Assembly (NCBI RefSeq): GCF_905171765.1
Contig: NC_053391.1
Span: forward strand, 265,836,460-265,900,459
Length of the DNA: 64,000 bases
Direction: 5' to 3'
Origin: Bufo bufo
Taxonomy: Eukaryota > Chordata > Amphibia > Anura > Bufonidae
Numbering within the stretch: the stretch's first letter is position 1; each line of letters begins with the position of its first letter. This document shows, one piece after another, positions 22,462 to 31,971 of the stretch. A program made the translations under genes and the position numbers. The notes below the pieces were generated by a model that ran no database searches, was not told the origin of the DNA, and saw nothing but the letters and a program-made list of their open reading frames with translations.

Positions 22462-22771
22462 GGAGCAGGAAGAACAGGGAAGGGAGACGCCTCTCCCTCC
22501 CCTGCCCCGCCGCAGCACAGCCATATGTATCGCTGTCCTGAGGACGGCGATACAAATGAATATGGAGATGAGTGCTTCCACAATGGAAGCGCTCATCTCC
22601 TAACTGCCCCACCACCACCGCCGGCAACTAGAACCAGGGCCACGCCGCCTGTGGTGATCGGTGGTGCGGCCCTGAGAGATAAAAAAATATAAAAATATTC
22701 GCTGGTTGTTCTGGGGGGGAAGGGGTCCAGACCCGCTGGACCACCCCTGTCGGTGCACCAATGGTCACAAC

Positions 22772-22969
22772 CACTCAGAGGCTTCACTTAGACAATTGAA
22801 GAAGATGGTCTGGTCTCTGTTGACAATACATAATCTTGCTGGATATACACTGGATTATAAAATATTCTGCTCTCTCAGCCATCACTTTACTTCCATGAAG
22901 GTGGCCCTCTGCTTCTGCAACTCCAGAAAAAAAATTAGGGAATGTACAGATTTTGATGTTACCATGGTC
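22772..22969 (-). pseudogene. Older L1 ORF1, C-terminal fragment
   Basis: Minus-strand reading in mixed frames gives IKICTFPNFFS, LELQKQRATFMEVK, SSVYPARL and SEASEWL, typical of the C-terminal domain of L1 ORF1 proteins. It lies between DD35E copy 3 and hAT copy B, both of which interrupted the old L1. Confidence 0.65.
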
Positions 22970-23150
22970 TACAGTCGTGGCCAAAAGTTTTGAGAATGAC
23001 ACAAATATTAGTTTTCACAAAATTTGCTGCTAAACTGCTTTTAGATCTTTGTTTCAGTTGTTTCTGTGATGTAGTGAAATATAATTACACGCACTTCATA
23101 CGTTTCAAAGGCTTTTAATCGACAATTACATGACATTTATGCAAAGAGTC

Positions 23151-23675
23151 TGTCACGGAACCATGAACCAGACGTACAACAAGAGATAAGTGAAAATAGA
23201 AGGCTTTATTGAAAATAAAGCTGTAAAGCAAAAGTCCAAACGGATGGTGAAACCGAGCAGAGTCTTTGCGAAGCCAGAGGTCAGGAACCAGAAGGGTAGT
23301 CAGACGAAGCCAGAGGTCAGGAACCAGAAGGGTAGTCAGACGAAGCCAGGATCAGGAACCAGCAGGGTAGTCAGACGAAGCCAGGATCAGGAACCAGCAG
23401 GGTAGTCAGACGAAGCCAGGATCAGGAACCAGCAGGGTAGTCAGACGAAGCCAGGATCAGGAACCAGAAGCAGCAGCAGTCTAGAAGCATGTGAACACAG
23501 GGGGACCAAGCAGGGAACTGAAGCCACAGACCTCCTATATATATGAGCTAGGCATCCAGCTCCTCCCAGGGGAAGGAGGAGCCGCAGGGTGGAAGGCTAC
23601 AAGAAACCCAGAACCCAAGATGGCCGCCAGCACATGTCAAACGAAGGAGAGCACCAAGCAGGTAAGACCATGACA
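23151..23675. mobile_element. Solo LTR, 525 bp, GAGTC duplication
   Basis: Starts TGTCACGG and ends CATGACA, flanked by GAGTC at 23146-23150 and 23676-23680. The right duplication overlaps the transposase stop codon, so the coding region is spared. It contains a 36-bp tandem repeat. AATAAA occurs on both strands near 23213. Orientation not settled. The TGTCACGG start matches the gypsy-type LTRs elsewhere in the window. Confidence 0.88.
23268..23470. repeat. Tandem repeat within the solo LTR, unit about 36 bp
   Basis: About five to six copies of a unit around GTAGTCAGACGAAGCCAG then GATCAGGAACCAGCAGG. The first units read AGGTCAGGAACCAGAAGG, the later ones GGATCAGGAACCAGCAGG. Confidence 0.9.
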
Positions 23676-23678
23676 GAG

Positions 23679-24731
23679 TCAGTATTTGCAGTGTTGGCCC
23701 TTCTTTTTCAGGACCTCTGCAATTCGACTGGGCATGCTCTCAATCAACTTCTGGGCCAATTCCTGACTGATAGCAACCCATTCTTTCATAATCACTTCTT
23801 GAAGTTTGTCAGAATTTGTGGGTTTTTGTTTGTCCACCCGCCTCTTGAGGATTGACCACAAGTTCTCAATGGGATTAAGATCTGGGGAGTTTCCAGGCCA
23901 TGGACCCAAAATGTCAACGTTTCGGTTCCCGAGCCACTTAGTTATCACTTTTGCCTTATGGCACGGTGCTCCATCGTGCTGGAAAATGCATTGTTCTTCA
24001 CCAAACTGTTGTTGGATTGTTGGAAGAAGTTGCTGTTGGAGGGTGTTTTGGTACCATTCTTTATTCATGGCTGTGTTTTTGGGCAAAATTGTGAGTGAGC
24101 CCACTCCCTTGGATGAGAAGCAACCCCACACATGAATGGTCTCAGGATGCTTTACTGTTGGCATGTCACAGGACTGATGGTAGCGCTCACCTTTTCTTCT
24201 CCGGACAAGCCTTTTTCCAGATGCCCCAAACAATAGGAAAGAGGCTTCATCGGAGAATATGACTTTGCCCCAGTCCTCAGCAGTCCATTCACCATACTTT
24301 CTGCAGAAGATCAATCTGTCCCTGATGTTTTTTTTGGAGAGAAGTGGCTTCTTTGCTGCCCTTCTTGACACCAGGCCATCTTCCAAAAGTCTTCGCCTCA
24401 CTGTGCGTGCAGATGCGCTCACACCTGCCTGCTGCCATTCCTGAGCAAGCTCTGCACTGGTGGCACTCCGATCCCGCAGCTGAATCCTCTTTAGGAGACG
24501 ATCCTGGCGCTTGCTGGACTTTCTTGGACGCCCTGAAGCCTTCTTAACAAGAATTGAAGCTCTTTCCTTGAAGTTCTTGATGATCCTATAAATTGTTGAT
24601 TGAGGTGCAATCTTAGTAGCCACAATATCCTTGCCTGTGAAGCCATTTTTATGCAACGCAATGATGGCTGCACGCGTTTCTTTGCAGGTCACCATGGTTA
24701 ACAATGGAAGAACAATGATTTCAAGCATCAC
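23679..24731 (-). CDS. Tc1-like transposase, DD35E, intact (350 aa)
   Basis: Same protein as at 15963-17015, again without stop or frameshift. The helix-turn-helix region lies at residues about 18-135. The catalytic residues lie in FSDEASF (D161), FQHDGAPCH (D253) and NPIENLW (E289), with 35 residues between the last two. Differences from copy 1 include G181, D189 and W266. Where copy 1 has Lys at 158 and Arg at 166, this copy has Ile and Leu. The 3' UTR carries the solo LTR immediately after the stop. Whether it is still active cannot be judged from sequence alone; the old L1 it sits in is far more decayed. Confidence 0.92.
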   Translation of the reverse strand: MMLEIIVLPLLTMVTCKETRAAIIALHKNGFTGKDIVATKIAPQSTIYRIIKNFKERASILVKKASGRPRKSSKRQDRLLKRIQLRDRSATSAELAQEWQQAGVSASARTVRRRLLEDGLVSRRAAKKPLLSKKNIRDRLIFCRKYGEWTAEDWGKVIFSDEASFLLFGASGKRLVRRRKGERYHQSCDMPTVKHPETIHVWGCFSSKGVGSLTILPKNTAMNKEWYQNTLQQQLLPTIQQQFGEEQCIFQHDGAPCHKAKVITKWLGNRNVDILGPWPGNSPDLNPIENLWSILKRRVDKQKPTNSDKLQEVIMKEWVAISQELAQKLIESMPSRIAEVLKKKGQHCKY

Positions 24732-25061
24732 CCTCTTTTTAAGATTTCAAGTCTGCCATTTTAACCCAATCAGCCTGACTTAATGATCTCCAGCCTTGTG
24801 CTCGTCAACATTCTCACCTGAGTTAACAAGATGATTACTGAAATGATCTCAGCAGGTCCTTTAATGACAGCAATGAAATGCAGTGGAATGTTTTTTTGGG
24901 GATTAAGTTAATTTTCATGGCAAAGAAGGACTATGCAATTCATCTGATCACTCTTCATAACATTCTGGAGTATATGCAAATTGCTATTATAAAAACTTAA
25001 GCAGCAACTTTTCCAATTTCCAATATTTATGTAATTCTCAAAACTTTTGGCCACGACTGTA

Positions 25062-25440
25062 TATCTTGCATTTACTTTGCTAATTGTAAGATTTTGTCCC
25101 AGTCTTTACAATTAGGCATTCTCACCAATAGTGGTCGTGGAGGGGCTTCTGAAGGTGGAGGGAGTGCAAGCACACGGTGCGCCCGTTCTACAACAATCTA
25201 GAAAGTCTTTAATCCATCACTTCACAAATTCATCTGGGGACCAGCCCTCTGCCCTTTCTGGTAGATTAATAATTCTGATATTGTTATGCCTACGCCTATT
25301 CTCTAAATCGTTGGATTTATATTTCATATAATCAGGTTCAGACATGGGATCCTGAATGTTTTTAAGCATAGGATTACTGCGGTCCTCCACATGCAAGATA
25401 TACTCCTCAGCAGGCTGCACCCTCTCTCTAAAATTCTGTA
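25062..25440 (-). pseudogene. Older L1 ORF1 fragment (coiled coil and RRM start)
   Basis: Minus-strand reading gives KSNDLENRRRHNNIRIINLP and ERAEGWSPDEFV, the junction of the coiled coil and RRM-like domain of L1 ORF1, followed by a frame change. It continues beyond DD35E copy 3 at 22772-22969. Confidence 0.8.
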
Positions 25441-25861
25441 GATCTTGTCACAATAAACACACATCTACCTTAGGCCTCATGCACATGTAGGCATTTCCGT
25501 TTTTTCCTCTGACTCCACCCTAACGAACTCTTGCAGCTGATGTCATATCTGCAATTTAGTAGGACTCATGGTAGAGCTCAACACTCAGTACAATAATACT
25601 CTATTCAAAAAATGTGGAGTACTGTGGCACTTCAGCAATGAAGTGAAATATCGTGAAAAGACATGTGGTTCCTTGAAGGCACAGTGCAGAAACAAGGAGC
25701 GATAGTGCAGAGCAAGTGCAGAGCTTAACAGAGACAGTAAAAATATTCTCCTAAAACGTTTGTATAGCGATATTAATAGTGACCACACACCTAAGTATTG
25801 TGGTCCAGACTCAAGCTTCCCTGCAGTTCTCTCCTGAACACAATATAAATGCTTGTAAGCA
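25441..25861. other. Unassigned sequence with a MITE-like end
   Basis: TTAGGCCTCATGCACATG at 25471 resembles the GGCCTCATGCACAC termini at 31635 and 47371, but no partner end is seen. The remainder is not recognised. Confidence 0.3.
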
Positions 25862-26160
25862 GGGGCATTACGAAAGTCTCATGGGCCCTGGAGGAGTTCA
25901 GCTTGGGCCCCCCTTCCCTTAGTGCTTTGTGGCCAGGGGCAAGGAAGCACATTGCCATCCTGCTGACTGAGGCAAAAATTGAAAGGTAGTCCCCCCCCAT
26001 GCAAAATTCTTGACCTAACCCCTTGCCTCCAGCCAGAGGTGTAACTAGACCAGCATGCCCTTTCTATAATACTGGTGTCTTCTTATGCGGCACAATGGTC
26101 TTTGGGCCCCCTCAGGCCCGGTACCTTTGCACCCCCTATAGCTATGTCCATGGCTCCGAG
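25862..26160. mobile_element. Possible hAT-type MITE remnant
   Basis: CAGGGGCATTACG at 25860 resembles the CAGGGGCGTAAC termini of hAT MITEs, and GGGCCC blocks and 'aggtgtaactagac' (26037) fit such elements. The right end is not clear. Confidence 0.3.
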
Positions 26161-26389
26161 CTATGAGACTGGCAGCAATGGAAAGTTCGGACTTTTTCCA
26201 CTACGTTTCTGTGCAGCACAGTGGCCCACTCTCACTCTGTAATCTGAAAGAGGATCAGTCGTGGGATATATGTTTCCACTCTCCAGTGGAAGATGCACTC
26301 TGCTCCTGACTGTCTGTGGCAATATGGTGCCCGCACTGGTTGCTCACACGTGCACCAAGGGGGATACAAGCGATGCAAGTCGGGAGGAA

Positions 26390-27598
26390 GAAATGTAGAC
26401 CACTAAGTATTTAGAGATAACTATTTATTTGTTACTAAAAAGACAAAATGCACCATGGCTGGACGTATGTGAGAGAAGCTTCTGTGGGACCCGCTCATCC
26501 TGTCAGAATTTAGTGCCATCCTGGTGATTCCTAGCTGTCTAGATGGCACCTCCCACCTTCGGTCCTCCTAGGATACCTTGAAGCCTTCCTCCTGACTTGG
26601 AACCAATATCAATACCAGTAATTAAATATGTGTGTCACTGAACAAATCACCAAGAATAATACACACATATAATGTTAATTCAATTTTTATTGTTTAAAAA
26701 GAAAAATTAAATACATATTAAAGCGGAAATACATATAGTGGTAGCAGTGCAGGACAATACTGCGACAAGTATAAATCCACCATCCCACCGCGCGTTTCGC
26801 CTTGCTTCTTCAAGGGGAGTGGACACGCCCCTTGAAGAAGCGAGGGGAAACGCTCGTCGGGTTGGTGCCATAATTCCCTCTCCACTCCGGGTCAGTATTT
26901 GCTTGTTTCATGCCTACTATTTTTATCAGCTACTTTTGCACTGAGGATGTTGTATGCAAAGTTAAAACTTGGTGTTTTTTGTATGTACTTGGAGCATGCC
27001 CTTTAGAGACTCCATGTTTAGTTAATATCCAATGAAAATAAATGAGTATGACAATATGATGTGGCATGAGGTCAAGGTATGAGATGTGTGAGCTATGTAT
27101 ACTTTTTTATGTGTTTGATACACAAGATCTGTATTAAGAGTGTGGCTTATAATCTCCTATTTGACTGTGCAAAACAAATCATAGGAGCTACTGTTGTTGG
27201 AGGGATGGTGGATTTATACTTGTCGCAGTATTGTCCTGCACTGCTACCACTATATGTATTTTTGTTTTAATATGTATCTAATTTTTCTTTTTAAACAATA
27301 AAAATTGAATTAACATTATATGTGTGTATTATTCTTGGTGATTTGTTCAGTGACACACATATTTAATTACTGGTATTGATATTGGTTCCAAGTCGGGAGG
27401 AAGGCTTCAAGGTATCCTAGGAGGACCGAAGGTGGGAGGTGCCATCTAGACAGCTAGGAATCACCAGGATGGCACTAAATTCTGACAGGATGAGTGGGTC
27501 CCACAGAAGCTTCTCTCACATACGTCCAGCCATGGTGCATTTTGTCTTTTTAGTAACAAATAAATAGTTATCTCTAAATACTTTGTGGTCTACATTTC
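26390..27598. repeat. Long inverted repeat: two 397-bp arms, about 98% identical
   Basis: The left arm 26390-26786 and right arm 27202-27598 pair without gaps; I count about seven differences. The 415-bp centre holds a further inverted repeat in which GAAGAAGC and GAAACGC motifs occur on both strands (about 26790-26860). Just outside the left arm, CAAGTCGGGAGGAAG (26376-26390) repeats a sequence inside the right arm (about 27391-27405), which may be a trace of how it formed. No transposase and no TA or TTAA ends. Confidence 0.93.
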
Positions 27599-28111
27599 AG
27601 TGTGAAATTATGCCTGTTTGAAAGTAGCCCTGTTAAATCCAATTAATTGTGGTGCATATGGCTTTAAATATTATTGTACTTCTAGAATGTTTTATTAGAC
27701 ACCAACAAAAATCTTCATGTTAAGTCGTCTGTGGATATTTCACACAAAATAACATAAAACTTGGATTACAATGCAACTCGCACTTATGAATTGGATATTT
27801 ATTATACATTTCCTTTTGTGTGTTTTATCAGCCTTGTAGTATTTTTTTTTTTTTACGGATTTAAGGCTGTTTGACAAAAAAAAAAAGAGTTTGACCAATT
27901 CTGAGACAACATTCTGATCCACTTTAGTATGTTTGCATAATACCTCAGCATAAAAACAAAAAATCTAATTATAGTACAGAGAAAATATGGAGAAACAATA
28001 TACTGTAAGTATTGCACGTGAGAAGATCATTTGTTAGCCTATAATGAAATCTCAAACATTTTTGGCTAAACTTTTGTTACTTTTTAAACCCATGCAGCAA
28101 ACATGTTAGTT
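27599..28111. other. AT-rich sequence, nothing recognised
   Basis: No supported gene, repeat end or RNA. A T-run at about 27842-27855 is the only low-complexity feature. Confidence 0.4.
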
Positions 28112-28640
28112 AAAGGGGTATTCCGGTTTTGCTTTTTGCAGCATCAATTGACAGGAAACAACACACTTGCTAATGGCGATTGTTTGTCTGTAATGCCCTG
28201 TTTTTGTGCACTCCATTGTGGTCACATGACTTTTTTTTGGTTCACTGTCCTGATGACATCACATCTCTATTTGAGGCATAGCAAGGCTTTTAAGGCTCTG
28301 TCCTCTAGATATATCATCATCAGCCTGTCAGGGTGGTGTTCTGCCCTATAGACATGATGCCTGCAATGATGCTGTACCTTAGGGTGGGGTTTTTCCAGCA
28401 GGGCTTTAATCAGGCTTGGATCAGGGATCCAAAATACTATTGCTCACTGTTACAGCCAAGCTTTTCTACAAAAAAGTGGGTATGGCAGCTGTTTACTGTA
28501 TAGAAGTTCTGGGGTTCAAATCTCACTGAGATCTGTAGAATAAGTTTTAAAGTAATGTAAACGTTATGGCAGAATTTTTTTTTTTTTACTTTCCATCTTT
28601 TTGGGTAAAAGTTGCAATTTTCTTTTTACTGTTACCATCT
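28112..28640. other. T2-type terminus and unassigned sequence
   Basis: TTAAAGGGGTATTCCGGTTT at 28112 fits T2/Kolobok-type ends. A similar inverted end, GTAACCGGAAAACCCCTTTA, lies at 30324-30343, so the two could be the original ends of one element now separated by other insertions. The link is unproven. Confidence 0.35.
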
Positions 28641-28649
28641 TTGTTTAGG

Positions 28650-29430
28650 AACATCATCTGTGTCTAGCGGAAAGAAGGTTTATATCCAAACATATGTGGT
28701 GATGTAAACAGTATAAGTGCTGGAAGGCGTGTATATCCCACCCAGATACCTCAGCTGGGTGAAATAAATAGAATCCAGGAAGCTGCAGGGGTTTCAGCAA
28801 AGCATATTTTGCTGAGACAGTTTTGTTTACAGTTTGTTCTAGGCCGGATTTTATTTGGACTGGTGATAGGTTTGGTAGTGTGATCTGCCCGTCCATACCC
28901 TTCCAGTATGTGTGTTGTCGTTTGCCGGTGGTGATCGCAGGTGAGGCCTGCTGTAATCAAGGAGGGGTAAAACCAACCCTCTGTGTGTCAGTCAGTGGAG
29001 AGGACTTGGAAACAAAAGCCTAATGAGTCTCTGGGTCCTATCTGGACTTGTGTTCCGTGAGCAAATCTGCTAAGGCCTGCACCTTGGGACCCTGTGTATA
29101 AGCTGTGCTTAGAGGTGAGTCAGGGAACCGAACTTTGCATTAGTTAGAGCCCAGATGGGTAGGTGTTTGTTTTGATGCTGATGTTTGTGCGGGTGCTGAA
29201 GTGCCACAATAAAGCACCAGTTTGGACACTAAATCCTGTTGTCTGCGAAGAAGTCTGTGATTGCAACCGCCTGAGAGAGAGCGATCCCTTACACATAGAA
29301 GAGGATTCTTTATTGTAAGAGCAGTATGGAACTCTCTGCCAGAGAAGGTGGTGATGGTGAATTCACTAAAAGAGTTCAAGAGGGGCCCGGATGTGTTTCT
29401 GGAGTGCAATAATATTACAGGTTGTAGTTA
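28650..29430 (+). mobile_element. L2-like LINE 3' fragment, split by a solo LTR
   Basis: The left piece (28650-28694) reads TCTAGCGGAAAGAAGGTTTA. The right piece (29294-29430) reads CATAGAAGAGGATTCTTTA and continues with the phrase GAACTCTCTGCC. The same right-hand text occurs in the LINE piece at 33193-33342. Only the 3' part of ORF2 is represented and it is decayed. Confidence 0.7.
28695..29293 (+). mobile_element. Solo LTR (family B), 599 bp, CATA duplication
   Basis: Starts TGTGGTGATG and ends CCCTTACA, flanked by CATA at 28691-28694 and 29294-29297. AATAAA at about 29207 precedes the end by roughly 85 bases. The 4-bp duplication is typical of gamma-like endogenous retroviruses and some other LTR elements. 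No coding sequence. The copy at 807-1536 is its relative. Confidence 0.85.
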
Positions 29431-29799
29431 CTAGATTTCTGGAGAGGTCGCGACTGTCTCGTCACATTCGTAGTATTGGCTATCATTATACAAAATGTCA
29501 CAGAACATTGCTGCAACAAATGTCATCATGTAGCTGTGGCCTTTTTTGTCGCCCAACACCGGACTCTAAAGTTTATGTGCTGGAAGAGTGACCCTCCCCC
29601 AACCCATAAATACTGAAGTGAATATTAATGAAGTGGCCAGGCCCTGCTTGGATCTGTGATGTTCCAGCTGAGAGAGGAAGGAGAGGCAGAGACGTGATTT
29701 TACAGAGGCTCCCTGTAAATCACACGCTGGTATGTAAACACAGGGTGCGGCTTGCAATTATGCTGGAGGAATCAAAATGCGCTCAGAACTTTATCTGAC
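29431..29799. other. Unassigned repeat-like sequence
   Basis: Includes CGCGACTGTCTCGTCAC and ACAAAATGTCACAGAAC, which look like an old dispersed repeat. No ends or proteins recognised. Confidence 0.3.
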
Positions 29800-30288
29800 T
29801 TAAAGGGGTTGTCCGGGTTCAGCTCTGAACCCGGACATACCCATAATTTCACCCAGGCAGCCCCTCTGATATTAGCATCGGAGCATTTCATGCTCTGATG
29901 CGCTCCCTTGGCCTGCGCAGGGCAAGCGATCTTTTATTTACAATAACACACTGCCGGGCGGAGGCTTCCGGTGACGAACCAGGCTCTCCATAGAGCTGCC
30001 AGTAAGCCAGGTGACGTCACTCGCTCTGATGGGCGGGCTTTAGCGCTGCCCTAGCCGTTTTACAGGCTAGGGCAGTGCTAAAACCTGCCCATCGGTGCAG
30101 GTGACATCACCTGGCTTCCTGGCAGCTCTATGGAGAGCCTGGTTCGTCACCGGAACTCAACAAAATGTCTTTGCCCTGCGCGATTTACCACAGGGCAAAG
30201 GAGAGCATCGGAGCATGAACTGCTCCGATGCTCAAGTCAGGGGGGCTGCCTGGGTGAAAATAAGGGTATGTCTGGGCAACCCCTTTAA
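29800..30288. mobile_element. Palindromic MITE, T2/Kolobok-like, 489 bp
   Basis: TTAAAGGGGTTGTCCGGG at the left and, inverted, GGGCAACCCCTTTAA at the right. The whole element folds back: GAACCAGGCTCTCCATAGAG / CTCTATGGAGAGCCTGGTTC, then CTAGGGCAG blocks near the centre (about 30045). TTAA ends match the T2 group. A small inner hairpin, GTTCAGCTCTGAAC, lies near the left end. Confidence 0.8.
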
Positions 30289-30895
30289 GGCTGAATGCTG
30301 GTGTTATTTGTTTTGTTTTGTGTAACCGGAAAACCCCTTTATACCTTACCAGTCAAAATTTATATAGGTTACCTTGTTAATCTATCACTTACTGGAGGCC
30401 CTCCGACACTTAATCTGTCAAGATGAGAAGATACAATTTACTCAATTAATTGATAAAAAAAATAACGAAACAACTGTAAATGTTCTTCATCAGTATCATT
30501 GAACACTCCTAACTTACGTTGTATAATAATTAAAAAGCTTTTCTGAAACTACAATATTGGTGGTGTTATCAGTTGAACAGACAATCAATACAAGTGTGGG
30601 ATCCAGCTGGTTCTCTCCATTTCTGGGAAACTGTTTGATAACATTTTAGCAGGTTCGCAGAACAGTGAGAAGTGATGATCCTGACCTGGTCCTGCAAACA
30701 GTTCTGCAGGTTAAGGTGGGGCTTGTTCTTTTCTGCCATTTACTGACTTTCAGGGAGAACTAGAGAGGAACTCGTCCCTCAGGTGAGCTTAGAAAAGGTG
30801 ACTGTTCCAGTGGTTTGTTTAGCTGCCTCCACCACACCAATTGTTGTAGAACCCTACTGATGCAAAAAAAATCTAAATGATACCCTTTTTTGCTA
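30289..30895. other. Intergenic, one T2-like end at 30324-30343
   Basis: Apart from the inverted T2-like terminus noted with 28112, nothing is recognised. Confidence 0.35.
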
Positions 30896-31262
30896 TTAAA
30901 GGGAACCTGTCACCGGGATTTTGGGTATAGAGCTGAGGACATGGGTTGCTAGATGGCCGCTAGCACATCTGCAATACCCAGTCTCCATAGCTCTGTGTGT
31001 TTTTATTGTGTAAAAAACCCGATTTGATACATATGCAAATTAACCTGAGATGAGTCAGAGCTTGAAAATATGACTCTTCTCTGGTCACACAAGTAAGATA
31101 TGACTCTTTTATGTTAATTTGCATATGTATCAAATCTTTTTTTTTTACAGAATAAAAGCACACAGAGCTATGGGGACTGGGTATTGCAGATGTACTAGCG
31201 GCCACCTAGCAACCCATGTCCTCAGCTCTATACCCCAAATCCTGGTGACAGGCTCCCTTTAA
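30896..31262. mobile_element. Palindromic MITE, T2/Kolobok-like, 367 bp
   Basis: TTAAAGGGAACCTGTCACC at 30896, with its complement ending at TTAA 31262. The arms run almost to the centre (GATACATATGCAAATTAA / TTAATTTGCATATGTATC). TTAAAGGRA termini match the T2 consensus. The octamer ATGCAAAT appears in both arms. No protein. Confidence 0.88.
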
Positions 31263-31634
31263 CTTTCCCCTCTGAGCCCTCTCTATCACATGGCTGTTCC
31301 TTGCCATGTGGTCTTTGCTGTCTGGCACCATCTATTCTTACTGAAATGATATGGAAGGCTTGGCAGCAACGAGCACTGAACATGGCAGCAAAGACTTTTT
31401 GCTTCCATGTGCTCTTTGGTGCAGCTATGTGCCCTCTGTGCCACCAGGTGCTTTTTGCTGAGTCAAAGATTCTTCTTTGCCAAAAACCAAACATGCTGTA
31501 CCATGTCAACAGGCACCTTGGTGGCCCCAAGGTGTCTTGCTGCCCTGATTGTGCCTTTTTGCTCCTGAATGTAAAGTTATGCAAAAGAGAATGGAAAATA
31601 CACCAGTACATACTAAATAGTAAAACACTGGGAT
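31263..31634. other. Unassigned, open on both strands but no domain
   Basis: Rich in CTTTTTGC/GTGCC phrases. Open frames exist on both strands, but nothing in them is recognisable and the composition does not suggest a real gene. Confidence 0.3.
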
Positions 31635-31942
31635 AGGCTACATGCACACAACCGTTGTGTGTTTTGCGGTCTGCAAATCGCAGATCCGCAAAACATGGAT
31701 GGCGTCTGTGTACATTCTGCAATTTTGCGGAACGGCATGGACAGCCTTTACTATAACTGCCTATTCTTGTCCGCAAAGCGTGGACAAGAATAGGACAGGT
31801 TATATATTTTTTTGCGGACCACGGAACGGAGCAACGGATGCGGAAAGCACATGGAGTGCAGTCCGCATCTTTTGCGACCCCATTGAAGTGAATGGGTCCA
31901 CATCCGAGCCACCAAAACAACGGCTGTGTGCATGAGGCCTAA
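31635..31942. mobile_element. MITE with GGCCTCATGCACAC-type ends
   Basis: Left GGCTACATGCACACAACCG and right CGGCTGTGTGCATGAGGCC are inverted. Inside, GCGGTCCGCAAA-like blocks and CCTATTCTTGTCCGCA / TGGACAAGAATAGGAC form a central hairpin. The last bases TAA suggest a PIF/Harbinger-type three-base target, but the left side (ATA) does not match. Similar half-elements at 25471 and 47371. Confidence 0.65.
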
Positions 31943-31971
31943 CTGACATTGAAAAGGACCGAGAAATTTTA

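Larger units (their letters stand above)
18570..22763. mobile_element. Non-autonomous hAT-like element, copy B, 4194 bp with nested inserts
   Basis: Termini CAGGGGAGCACCCACA (18570) and, inverted, CATTGGTGCACCGACA (ending 22763) match at 12 of 16 positions. The flanks GTAACAAC (18562-18569) and GTCACAAC (22764-22771) form an 8-bp duplication with one mismatch. Old L1 sequence lies on both sides (ORF1 end at 22772, spacer at 18561). Without its own inserts (DD35E copy 2, foldback with MITE) it is about 2.1 kb. It has the same plan as copy A: array 20590-21478, splice donor on the minus strand at 21491/21492, then a GC-rich segment. Confidence 0.75.
22972..25059 (-). mobile_element. DD35E Tc1/mariner transposon, copy 3, with intact transposase and a solo LTR inside
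   Basis: Ends as in copy 1, flanked by TA (22970-22971 and 25060-25061). Removing the 525-bp solo LTR and its 5-bp duplication leaves 1558 bp, essentially the length of copy 1. It interrupts ORF1 of the older L1. Confidence 0.95.

Noticed and set aside
31228..31935. A 230-codon minus-strand frame and plus-strand frames of 97-111 codons
   Set aside because: The frame runs across a MITE (31635-31942) and unassigned DNA, has no recognisable domain, and both strands are open by composition.
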